In this document: piece after piece, positions 5,714 to 12,066 of the stretch | Position numbering within the stretch: position 1 is the first letter of the stretch | Layout of the letters: every line of letters begins with the position of its first letter | Assembly (NCBI GenBank): GCA_905372035.1 | Contig: CAJPNN010000051.1 | Coordinates: forward strand, 1-12,394 | Length of the DNA stretch: 12,394 bases | DNA from: Bacillota bacterium | GTDB taxonomy: Bacteria; Bacillota; Clostridia; Peptostreptococcales; Anaerovoracaceae | Reading direction: 5' to 3' | Position numbers and translations under genes: made by a program | The notes under the pieces: generated by a model | What the model was told of the DNA's origin: nothing | The model's input: only the letters and a program-made list of their open reading frames with translations | Databases searched by the model: none

Positions 5714-6352
5714 TTATATAAAACCTTTTTCCTCTAAAAATCTTTCGCTTATTCCCGTTTCCTTTCCGATTCCCGATATCTTTTCTATATATTTTGCAAT
5801 TATATCCGCTTCCAGATTGACCTTGCTCCCTGTGTATTTATCCTCCAAAATTGTCTGCTTTAGAGTATGCGGTATTACTGACACCTTAAAAGAAGCATTT
5901 GAGACCGAAGCGACCGTCAAACTTATTCCGTCTATTGTTATCGACCCTTTCAAAACCGTGTATTTAAGTATTTCCAAATCTGCAGCCACTTCAAACCATA
6001 CGGCAATATCGTCAGCCCTGCGACTTATGATCGTTCCCATACCGTCAATATGTCCTGAAACTATATGCCCTCCGAATCTTCCTGTAGCGGGCATAGCTCT
6101 CTCCATATTAACTTTACTTCCCGCTTTAAGTTCTCCCAAAGAGCTCTTTCGCATTGTCTCCGGCATCACATCCGCCGTCCATTCACTTTCAGTCAAATGA
6201 CTTACAGTAAGGCAAACTCCGTTTACGGCTATACTGTCTCCGACTTTTACATCATCAAATTTTTTCGGCAATTCAAAGGTGATTTTTATACTCTTTGTTC
6301 CCGAAAAAATATCTTTTACCGTTCCGATCTCTTCTATAATCCCTGTAAACAA
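5714..6352 (-). CDS. ribE: Riboflavin synthase alpha chain (TTG start)
   Basis: The 212-residue protein starts MFTGIIEEIG and consists of two lumazine-binding repeats. Repeat one has VNGVCLTV (C47) and the GGHIVSGHIDG junction near residues 94-104; repeat two has ITIDGISLTVASV and VIPHTLKQT. It catalyses the dismutation of two 6,7-dimethyl-8-ribityllumazine molecules into riboflavin plus the pyrimidine precursor. The start codon is TTG at 6352, not ATG: AGGAGG sits 7 bases before it and the next residues, FTGIIEE, are invariant in the family. The start lies within the end of ribD, so the two are probably translationally coupled. About 190 bp of repeat-bearing DNA separates it from ribBA. Confidence 0.95.
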   Translation of the reverse strand: MFTGIIEEIGTVKDIFSGTKSIKITFELPKKFDDVKVGDSIAVNGVCLTVSHLTESEWTADVMPETMRKSSLGELKAGSKVNMERAMPATGRFGGHIVSGHIDGMGTIISRRADDIAVWFEVAADLEILKYTVLKGSITIDGISLTVASVSNASFKVSVIPHTLKQTILEDKYTGSKVNLEADIIAKYIEKISGIGKETGISERFLEEKGFI

Positions 6353-7452
6353 TCCGTTACCTCCTCTTTTTCATATATCGCTAAAATGTCGTTTTCTATT
6401 GTCGAAACTTCCGAAAGTTTCAGCTTTGCAGCTTCCCCGACAGATCCGAATCCCTTACCCGAAACAGGTGAAAATCCGTTTTTACCGCCTATCAGTTTCG
6501 GCGCTATATAGCAATATATTTTATTGAACAAACCTTTTTCTACAATGCTGAAGTTCAGCTCACCTCCTCCTTCAACCATAATGCTCGTTATTCCCTTTTC
6601 TCCGAGCAGGCTCATCATCTCCCTTACATCAACTTTTCCTCTGTCTTCACTTGTCTTTAATATTTCTATTCCTCTGTTTTTTAAAAACTCTTCTTTTCCT
6701 TTATCTCCATTATCTGTTACAGCAGTAACGACTATTGTTCTTATATTTTTTGCCGTTTGTACAATATTGGATTCCTCAGGGATTCGCATATGGCTGTCTA
6801 CAATTATTCTTACAGGATCTCTTCCGTTTTCAATTCTTGATGTCAGCATAGGATCATCTTTTATCACAGTACCTATACCGACCATTATCGCATCATATCT
6901 GCTTCTTAATTCATGCACTTTCTTTCTGGAGTTCTTACCGCTTATCCATTTTGAATCGCCACTCTCGGCAGCAGTCTTCCCATCTGCCGACATTGCATAT
7001 TTTAATATCACATACGGTTTTTTTGTACTTTGGAACCAATGAAATTCAGCCGCAAGCTCAATGCATTCTTTTTCTAAAACACCTGTCTCAACCTGAATAC
7101 CTTTCTTTCTTAAAATTTTTATTCCTCTGCCCGAAACATTTATATTGGGATCCACCGCTCCCACGTATACCTTTCCGATTCCTTTTTCAATTATAATATC
7201 AGTACATGGAGGAGTTTTTCCGTAATGGCAACAAGGCTCAAGTGTAACATAAAGCTCAGCTCCTTTCGCATTTTCACCGCACCCGTTAAGTGCATTCCGC
7301 TCTGCATGAAGCCCGCCATAAAACTCATGCCATCCTTTTCCGATAACGCGCCCGTCCTTTACAACAACCGCTCCGACAGGCGGATTCGGAGAAACTTTTC
7401 CTATACCTCTTTTCCCAAGTTCTATAGCCTCTTTCATATACTTTATATCCAT
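6334..7452 (-). CDS. ribD: Bifunctional riboflavin biosynthesis deaminase/reductase RibD
   Basis: The 372-residue protein deaminates and then reduces the pyrimidine intermediate made from GTP in riboflavin synthesis. Its N-terminal deaminase domain (about 1-145) has the zinc ligands H49 in HAER, C74 in PCC and C83 in PPC, with proton donor E51. The C-terminal NADPH-dependent reductase (about 146-365) has ILKYAMSADGKTA, DPMLTSR, IIVDSHMRIP and VEGGGELN. Length and order are those of Bacillus RibD/RibG. The start is ATG 7452 with GAAGGA 8 bases upstream; the frame runs on to 7494 but lacks a better site and adds a non-conserved N-terminus. It leads the operon under the FMN riboswitch, and its end overlaps ribE by 19 bp, which suggests coupled translation. 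Confidence 0.95.
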   Translation of the reverse strand: MDIKYMKEAIELGKRGIGKVSPNPPVGAVVVKDGRVIGKGWHEFYGGLHAERNALNGCGENAKGAELYVTLEPCCHYGKTPPCTDIIIEKGIGKVYVGAVDPNINVSGRGIKILRKKGIQVETGVLEKECIELAAEFHWFQSTKKPYVILKYAMSADGKTAAESGDSKWISGKNSRKKVHELRSRYDAIMVGIGTVIKDDPMLTSRIENGRDPVRIIVDSHMRIPEESNIVQTAKNIRTIVVTAVTDNGDKGKEEFLKNRGIEILKTSEDRGKVDVREMMSLLGEKGITSIMVEGGGELNFSIVEKGLFNKIYCYIAPKLIGGKNGFSPVSGKGFGSVGEAAKLKLSEVSTIENDILAIYEKEEVTDCLQGL

Positions 7453-7503
7453 ACGACTTTTCCTTCTTAACCAATTATTATTGTAACTTACCATATGTCA
7501 CCG

Positions 7504-7527
7504 AACCGTTATGGCTTCAACCGTTAT
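7504..7527. repeat. Short direct repeat before ribD
   Basis: AACCGTTAT occurs twice, at 7504-7512 and 7519-7527, a period of 15 bp, between the leader terminator and ribD. It cannot form a hairpin with itself. Its role, if any, is unknown. Confidence 0.35.
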
Positions 7528-7565
7528 AAAAAAATCCCCCTGTAAATCGTCTTACAGGGAGATTT
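7528..7565 (-). terminator. Riboswitch hairpin C, strong intrinsic terminator
   Basis: Two 14-base arms (minus strand AAATCTCCCTGTAA and TTACAGGGGGATTT) pair fully with a single G-U, around a 6-base loop, and continue into seven T. This is the strongest terminator of the leader and the best candidate for the expression platform of the FMN riboswitch. The ribD start is 75 bases further on. I could not find a clear antiterminator partner by eye. Confidence 0.8.
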
Positions 7566-7566
7566 G

Positions 7567-7601
7567 AAAAATCGAATCCATAGCATAGATTCATCCGATT
7601 T
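7567..7601 (-). terminator. Riboswitch hairpin B, weak terminator-like
   Basis: GAATCTAT-GCT-ATGGATTC forms an 8-bp stem with one G-U pair and a 3-base loop. AAATC and GATTT can extend it past a 4-base bulge, and it runs into five T. It sits only six bases from hairpin A and three from hairpin C. It is less stable than C and might be structural rather than a working terminator. Confidence 0.4.
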
Positions 7602-7604
7602 AAC

Positions 7605-7637
7605 AAAAAGCTCCGAAATAATAATATCCCGGAGCTT
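7605..7637 (-). terminator. Riboswitch hairpin A, terminator-like
   Basis: On the minus strand AAGCTCCG and CGGAGCTT form an 8-bp perfect stem around an AU-rich 14-base loop, followed by a U-run that gives five T in the DNA. It is the first of three consecutive hairpins between the FMN aptamer and ribD, beginning 28 bases after helix P1 closes. Confidence 0.6.
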
Positions 7638-7665
7638 AAAATATACGAGTTAAAAACAAGTATAT

Positions 7666-7811
7666 ATCTTCTTTCATCCAGACTGTACTGTCGGTTTCGG
7701 AATCACACCGAATCCTGATTCAGACCGCTGTCATAAGACAACTTCTAAATCCTGCATTAAATGCTCGCGGACTTTTACCGCCGATCGGGAATTTCACCCT
7801 GCCCTGAAGAT
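7666..7811 (-). ncRNA. FMN riboswitch aptamer (RFN element)
   Basis: Read on the minus strand, the element opens with ATCTTC and closes with GAAGAT, forming helix P1. Inside are the hallmark RFN segments in order: GGGCAGGGTGAAATTCCC, CGGCGGTAAAAGTCCGCGAG, GATTCGGTGTGATTCCG, CCGACAGTACAGTCTGGATG. The aptamer is about 146 bases, within the family's normal size. It lies between etfA and ribD and is followed by hairpins with U-runs, so the likely mechanism is transcription termination of the rib operon when FMN is bound. The match to the consensus is close enough that the assignment is essentially certain. Confidence 0.97.
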
Positions 7812-7816
7812 AATTT

Positions 7817-7854
7817 TTTATAAAATCTACTAACGTATTAAATTTTCATGTAAA
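7817..7854 (-). promoter_or_regulatory. Possible promoter of the riboflavin operon (weak)
   Basis: The DNA between etfA and the riboswitch is AT-rich. TATAAA (7822-7817 on the minus strand) is placed so that transcription would begin almost at the first base of riboswitch helix P1, as is common. There is no good -35 box at 16-18 bp; a TTTACA at 7854-7849 is too far from TATAAA (26 bp) and pairs only with a poor TAGTAG at 16 bp. The operon may instead rely on read-through from bcd-etf. Confidence 0.3.
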
Positions 7855-7865
7855 GGTGTATGTTC

Positions 7866-8870
7866 TTAAACTTCCTTGGCAGCCTTATATTTCTTAACCG
7901 CCTCAATAAGCTTAGGTATAATAATCTTAACATCTCCAACGATACCCAGATCTGAAACCTCAAAGATAGGTGCCGTATCGTTCTTATTGATAGCTATTAT
8001 ACACTCTGAACTTTCCATACCCGCTAAATGCTGAATTGCACCGGAAATACCGCAAGCCATATACAGATCAGGTCTTACTGTTTTTCCTGTCTGCCCTACC
8101 TGCCTGTCTTTCTCGATCCAACCTGCATCCACGTTTGCTCTTGAAGAAGAAATTTCTCCGCCTAAAATATCTGCAAGCTCTCTAAGAACGTTGAAGAATT
8201 CAGGTGATCCTATTCCCCTTCCTCCGGAAACCAAATATTTAGCTTCTGTGATATCAGTTTTCTTAGCTGTTTCTTTAACTACCTTTAAAATCTTAACATT
8301 CATATCGGCATCATTGAAATCAACCTTGATCTCTTTAATATCACCTTTTCTTGAGTCATCTTTGTCGATCCTCTTCATAACTCCCGGTCTGACGGTAGCC
8401 ATCTGAGGTCTGTGAGTCTTACAAAGAATAGTCGCCATTATATTCCCGCCGAAAGCAGGTCTGGTCATTCTCAAAAGTTTAGTTTCAGGATCTATATCAA
8501 GCCCGGTACAGTCTGCTGTAAGTCCGGTCTTTACTCTGGAAGCTACTCTCGGTGCCAAATCTCTTCCGATCGAAGTTGCTCCGAACATAACTATTTCAGG
8601 ATCACAATCTTTTATAACTTTTGTCAACGCCTTTGTATAAGGCTCTGTAACATATTCTTTTAACATAGGAGCATCAACATAAACAACGGAATCCGCACCC
8701 CAAGCTATAAGTTCCTGTGCATTATCCTTTATTCCATCACCAAGAAGAACTCCCACTACTTTCTGTCCAAGCTGCTCGGCAAGTCTTGTCGCTTCTCCGA
8801 TCAGCTCAATGCCGACTTTGGCAATATGACCGTCTCTTTGCTCCGCTACTACATAAATGTCTTTACTCAT
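7866..8870 (-). CDS. etfA: Electron transfer flavoprotein alpha subunit
   Basis: The 334-residue protein has the EtfA N-terminal domain (IYVVAEQRDGHIAKVGIEL onward) and the conserved FAD-binding C-terminal half with VSGGRGIGSPEFF, SSSRANVDAGW, RQVGQTGKTVRPDLYMACGISG and IIAINKNDTAPIF. It pairs with EtfB and holds the alpha-FAD that passes electrons to Bcd. The start is ATG 8870, with AAGGAGG 8 bases upstream. A frame extending to a TTG at 8891 would include the ribosome binding site and is rejected. It is 26 bp downstream of etfB and last in its operon. No terminator is visible in the 54 bp between its stop and the FMN riboswitch, so transcripts from the bcd promoter may run into the riboflavin leader. 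Confidence 0.95.
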   Translation of the reverse strand: MSKDIYVVAEQRDGHIAKVGIELIGEATRLAEQLGQKVVGVLLGDGIKDNAQELIAWGADSVVYVDAPMLKEYVTEPYTKALTKVIKDCDPEIVMFGATSIGRDLAPRVASRVKTGLTADCTGLDIDPETKLLRMTRPAFGGNIMATILCKTHRPQMATVRPGVMKRIDKDDSRKGDIKEIKVDFNDADMNVKILKVVKETAKKTDITEAKYLVSGGRGIGSPEFFNVLRELADILGGEISSSRANVDAGWIEKDRQVGQTGKTVRPDLYMACGISGAIQHLAGMESSECIIAINKNDTAPIFEVSDLGIVGDVKIIIPKLIEAVKKYKAAKEV

Positions 8871-8896
8871 TTTGTCATCCTCCTTATCCAAACAAA

Positions 8897-9691
8897 CTAA
8901 ATGATAAATCTTTCTTCCATCTTCTTGATGATAGCTTCAACAGCTTCGTCGGCACTTAAATCGTTTAAAATTGTGCCGGCCCCCTTAGCCTGTTTGGTGA
9001 ATGATCTGTAAACGTTTGTAGGTGATCCTTTCAACCCTATAAAATCAAGTTCAAGTTGATCTTTAAGGTCTTCAAATCCCAAAACCTTTATTTCTTTCTG
9101 ATATGCATCCACGATTCCGCCCGCATGCATGTATCTAGGCTCTGCAAGCTCTGCAAGAGCTGTCAAAAGGCAAGGCGTTTTGATCTCAATAAGATGATAT
9201 CTGTCTTCAAACTGTCTTCTTACAACAAGAGTTCCCTCTTTATCTCCCGGAGTAATCTCTTCCGCATATGAAACCTGTGGAACTCCGAGCTTTTCAGCAA
9301 TCTGAGGTCCAACCTGTGCAGTATCTCCGTCGATAGCCTGACGACCTGTTATTACAAGGTCATATCCGATTTTCTTAAGTCCCGCTGCAATAATGTTTGA
9401 TGTTGCATATGTATCGGAACCTCCGAATTCTCTGCCGGATATAAGTATGGCATCATCACAACCCATAGCAAGAGCTTCCCTTAAAGCCACATCCGCCTGA
9501 GGAGGCCCCATACAAACTACAGTTACCGTTCCGCCAAGTTTCTCTTTAAGCTGCAACGCAGCCTCAATACCGGATTTATCGTCATGATTTATGATACTTG
9601 GAACACCGTCTCTAATAAGTGTATTTGTAACCGGATCCAGCTTTACTTCGTTTGTATCCGGTACCTGTTTGATGCAAACAACGATTTTCAT
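8897..9691 (-). CDS. etfB: Electron transfer flavoprotein beta subunit
   Basis: The 264-residue protein opens with MKIVVCIKQVPDTNEVKLD, the classic EtfB start, followed by GVPSIINHDDKSGIEAA and GRQAIDGDTAQVGPQ. The last motif, with Asp-Gly-Asp-Thr, is what I associate with anaerobe EtfB proteins that bind a second FAD and take part in electron bifurcation; mitochondrial-type, AMP-binding EtfB reads differently there. With EtfA it would accept hydride from NADH and split the electrons between Bcd/crotonyl-CoA and ferredoxin or flavodoxin. AAAGGAG stands 8 bases before the ATG. It is the middle gene of bcd-etfB-etfA, with 23 bp and 26 bp gaps, and should share the upstream promoter and proposed Rex control. 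Family assignment is near certain; bifurcation is inferred from motif and context. Confidence 0.95.
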   Translation of the reverse strand: MKIVVCIKQVPDTNEVKLDPVTNTLIRDGVPSIINHDDKSGIEAALQLKEKLGGTVTVVCMGPPQADVALREALAMGCDDAILISGREFGGSDTYATSNIIAAGLKKIGYDLVITGRQAIDGDTAQVGPQIAEKLGVPQVSYAEEITPGDKEGTLVVRRQFEDRYHLIEIKTPCLLTALAELAEPRYMHAGGIVDAYQKEIKVLGFEDLKDQLELDFIGLKGSPTNVYRSFTKQAKGAGTILNDLSADEAVEAIIKKMEERFII

Positions 9692-9714
9692 ATCTATTCT
9701 CCTTTCAAAATTTC

Positions 9715-10863
9715 CTATTTAACCTTCATTCCGCCTGCGATTACCATCTTCATTACTTCGGATGTACCTTCATAAATCTCTGTAATCTTAGCATCTCTCA
9801 TGGCTCTTTCAACAGGATATTCTCTGGAGAAACCATAACCGCCCATAAGCTGAACACAATCTCTTGTTACCTTATTTGCAACATCGGATGCAAACAGCTT
9901 TGCCATTGCCGCATGTGAACTGATAGGCTCACGATTATCCTTTGCAACTGCAGCTCTCCAAGTCAACAGTCTTGCCGCATCTATCATAGTCTGCAACTCC
10001 GCACATTTGAACTGTGAGTTTTGGAATGATGAAATTCTCTTATTGAATTGCTTTCTTTCCTTTATGTATTTTATAGCTTCGTTCAAAGCTCCCTGTGCAA
10101 TTCCTACCGACTGTGCCGCAATACCTATTCTTCCGGCATCCAAACACTGCATTGCGATCTTGAAGCCCTGTCCTTCTTTTCCTATTCTGTTCTCAACAGG
10201 AACATGAACGTTCTCATAAGCGACTTCGCAGTTTGAAGCTGCCCTTATACCCATTCTGCGAATATTCTTTCCTACTGAAACTCCCTCCGAATGAAGATCC
10301 ACAGCGAATGCGGTTATTCCCTTATTACCCAGTGACTTGTCAGTCATTGCAAAAAGGAGACAAGTGTCCGCAAATCCTGAATTCGTAGTAAATATTTTTG
10401 TACCGTTGATTATATATTCACTGCCGTCCTCACTTAAAACAGCCTTTGTCTGCTGACCTGCAGCATCTGAACCCGCATTCGGCTCTGTAAGTCCGAAACA
10501 ACCGAATTTGGAACCGTCAATAAGCGGTGTGAGCCATTTTCTTTTCTGATCTTCAGTTCCATAGCTGTCCAAACCGTAACAGCAGAGCGAGCTGTGAACA
10601 GAAAGTGTGATTCCTGTAGAAGCATCAACCTTAGATACTTCTTCCATGGCTAATGTGTAAGCCAAAGTATCGGAACCTACGCCGCCATACTCTCTTGAAT
10701 ATGGAATTCCGAAGAAACCGTATCTCTGCAATTTGGCCAACAGCTCCGGACTGTATTCTTCCGCTTCGTCCATGTCTTCTGCTAAAGGCTTAATTTCGGT
10801 TTCTGCGAACTTACGAAACATTTCCTGCATTAGCAAATGAGTTTTTGAAAGTTTGAAATCCAT
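9715..10863 (-). CDS. bcd: Butyryl-CoA dehydrogenase (short-chain acyl-CoA dehydrogenase)
   Basis: The 382-residue protein is a full-length acyl-CoA dehydrogenase. It carries the FAD/substrate motif CFGLTEPNAGSDA near residues 132-144, the C-terminal signature QLMGGYGFSREYPVER, and the catalytic glutamate in IYEGTSE (about E365), the position used by short-chain enzymes of this family. In clostridia such enzymes reduce crotonyl-CoA to butyryl-CoA with electrons from EtfAB, usually coupled to ferredoxin reduction. The start is the ATG at 10863: GGGAGG lies just upstream, and a longer frame from 10881 would place the ribosome binding site inside the coding region. It leads a three-gene operon with etfB 23 bp downstream. 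crt, hbd and thl, often next to bcd, are absent here, so they are encoded elsewhere or the substrate differs. Another short or branched acyl-CoA substrate cannot be excluded, but partner genes favour butyryl-CoA dehydrogenase. Confidence 0.9.
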   Translation of the reverse strand: MDFKLSKTHLLMQEMFRKFAETEIKPLAEDMDEAEEYSPELLAKLQRYGFFGIPYSREYGGVGSDTLAYTLAMEEVSKVDASTGITLSVHSSLCCYGLDSYGTEDQKRKWLTPLIDGSKFGCFGLTEPNAGSDAAGQQTKAVLSEDGSEYIINGTKIFTTNSGFADTCLLFAMTDKSLGNKGITAFAVDLHSEGVSVGKNIRRMGIRAASNCEVAYENVHVPVENRIGKEGQGFKIAMQCLDAGRIGIAAQSVGIAQGALNEAIKYIKERKQFNKRISSFQNSQFKCAELQTMIDAARLLTWRAAVAKDNREPISSHAAMAKLFASDVANKVTRDCVQLMGGYGFSREYPVERAMRDAKITEIYEGTSEVMKMVIAGGMKVK

Positions 10864-10985
10864 TTTTGATATTCCTCCCATATAAAAAGTTAAACAATCG
10901 GTTTATCCGCAAAAGACGATTTCATTCGGTTTCAATGGGCATATCCTAGTGAAATCATGTCATGCAGATACAGTTTAATGAGTTA

Positions 10986-11014
10986 ATTGTATACTTTTGT
11001 TAATAACTTGTCAA
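10986..11014 (-). promoter_or_regulatory. Sigma-A-type promoter of bcd-etfB-etfA
   Basis: On the minus strand TTGACA (11014-11009) is followed by exactly 17 bp and TACAAT (10991-10986). This is a perfect -35 box and a 5/6 -10 box at the ideal spacing, the best promoter in the window. Transcription should begin near 10979, leaving an untranslated leader of about 115 bases before the bcd start. A short inverted repeat, AAGGG/CCCTT at 11013-11028, touches the upstream edge of the -35 box. Confidence 0.85.
10997..11014. promoter_or_regulatory. Putative Rex (NADH/NAD+ sensing repressor) operator
   Basis: The 18 bp TTGTTAATAACTTGTCAA match the Rex consensus TTGTTAA-N4-TTAACAA, as I recall it, at 12 of 14 specified positions; one half-site is perfect and the other differs at two bases. 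The site covers the -35 box and most of the spacer of the bcd promoter, where a bound repressor would block RNA polymerase. Rex is known to repress bcd-etf and other NADH-oxidising fermentation genes in clostridia, so motif, place and target agree. No rex gene lies in the window. Confidence 0.6.
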
Positions 11015-11051
11015 GGGATTCAACCCTTTAAATTACTTAAGATAGGTTAAA

Positions 11052-11065
11052 TTTATACGTATAAA
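11052..11065. repeat. 14-bp perfect palindrome after the MBL gene
   Basis: TTTATACGTATAAA reads the same on both strands and begins one base beyond the stop codon of the MBL-fold gene, about 38 bp upstream of the -35 box of the bcd promoter. It has no GC-rich stem and no T-run, so it is a poor terminator. It could be a regulator site, or chance in AT-rich DNA. Confidence 0.35.
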
Positions 11066-11066
11066 A

Positions 11067-12008
11067 TCACTGTCCTTTTTCAACAAATTCTTTCCATATG
11101 ACAGCTATCATAGCCCGCACATTTATCAGGAATGCTTCTATAGGTTGTCTGTCATCGTCAACTCCGTCAATCCAAAAAGCCTGTTTATATTCTCTTAAAA
11201 TTTCTTCAGGGGTTTTCCCCTCTGTATATCTCTTTAAAATAAAATTTTTACTCATCTCCGCCGACTCTTTCGCCATGTCCCAATACTTTTCTTTAATGTT
11301 CTCCGGCACCGGTCCGAAATGAGGTGAGACTATGTGTTCAGCTCCTACCGCTTTGCATCTGTCTATAGATTCGACAGTACTTTTATAACTTTTATCAAAC
11401 GCTGTGAGTATAGTTCCGTCAGCTTCAAGAACTCCTATGGATTCGTTCGGAAATATTATATCCAAGGGTTCAAGTACAAACGAAAGTGAACACTCCGTGT
11501 GTCCCGGCGTATGCATAACTCTAAGGCCTCTGTCTCCCAAGTCTATATAATCTCCTTCTTTTATCGCCATATCAACTTTATAATATTTCATATCTTCTTC
11601 CGATATCTGTTCGGCAGCAGGGGCATACATAAGCCGCGCAACTTCAAAAAGATCGTTTATCTTTCTTAAAGCGCTTTCTTTTTCAAGAATATCCATGCAA
11701 TGTTGATGCGCCAATGTTATTATATTATTCCATTTCTTTTTTAAATGATATAACCCTCCTATATGATCATAATGGGAATGCGTCATTATCGCATAATCAA
11801 GTTCTCTTCCGTCCAACGCATGCTCTATCTTCTCGACCATTTCATTTCCGCAAAAACTCATGCCCTGATCTATAAGTGCGGCTTTTTCACTCCCTATTAT
11901 AAGCATCGGCAAGCCGCCTTTGCCTGCACTCACGTCTATAATGTTTTCTGTCCACACTTCACCGCCCAAGCTCCAATCAGGCTCAGTTATTCTATCTTTA
12001 AAAAGCAT
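11067..12008 (-). CDS. Metallo-beta-lactamase-fold hydrolase
   Basis: The 313-residue protein has the MBL-fold metal-binding signature THSHYDH near residues 76-82 (H77, H79, D81, H82), a second histidine in TPGH at H170 and a third in SPHFGP at H230. This supports a di-metal hydrolase of the broad glyoxalase II/RNase Z-like superfamily, and it lacks a signal peptide, so it should be cytoplasmic. The usual bridging aspartate after the second motif is not obvious: the matching place reads FPNES (residues 186-190), so Asn188 or Glu189 may take that role. About 80 C-terminal residues after H230 are helical and may form a substrate-binding cap. The ATG start has AAGGAG about 10 bases upstream. It is followed by the bcd promoter, so it is probably transcribed with the upstream gene. 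The substrate cannot be told from sequence; thioester, lactone or phosphodiester are all possible. Confidence 0.85.
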   Translation of the reverse strand: MLFKDRITEPDWSLGGEVWTENIIDVSAGKGGLPMLIIGSEKAALIDQGMSFCGNEMVEKIEHALDGRELDYAIMTHSHYDHIGGLYHLKKKWNNIITLAHQHCMDILEKESALRKINDLFEVARLMYAPAAEQISEEDMKYYKVDMAIKEGDYIDLGDRGLRVMHTPGHTECSLSFVLEPLDIIFPNESIGVLEADGTILTAFDKSYKSTVESIDRCKAVGAEHIVSPHFGPVPENIKEKYWDMAKESAEMSKNFILKRYTEGKTPEEILREYKQAFWIDGVDDDRQPIEAFLINVRAMIAVIWKEFVEKGQ

Positions 12009-12066
12009 TAAATCCTATCTCCTTAACTTCCTTAACTCTTTTCCAAATTTCCCTTACTCAGTATTT

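Noticed and set aside
6524..7042. 172-codon plus-strand frame opposite ribD
   Set aside because: RibD is certain on the minus strand, and the antisense product has no recognisable motif and no ribosome binding site.
10882..10960. Possible leader hairpin or riboswitch before bcd (GATTTCA at 10918-10924, TGAAATC at 10950-10956)
   Set aside because: Only 7 bp of pairing around a 25-base loop in AT-rich DNA, and it resembles no riboswitch class known to me.
12009..12066. Search for a promoter or terminator between the proline-rich tail gene and the MBL gene
   Set aside because: No hairpin with a T-run and no good -35/-10 pair was found; only two tandem AGTTAAGGA copies, the second forming the ribosome binding site.
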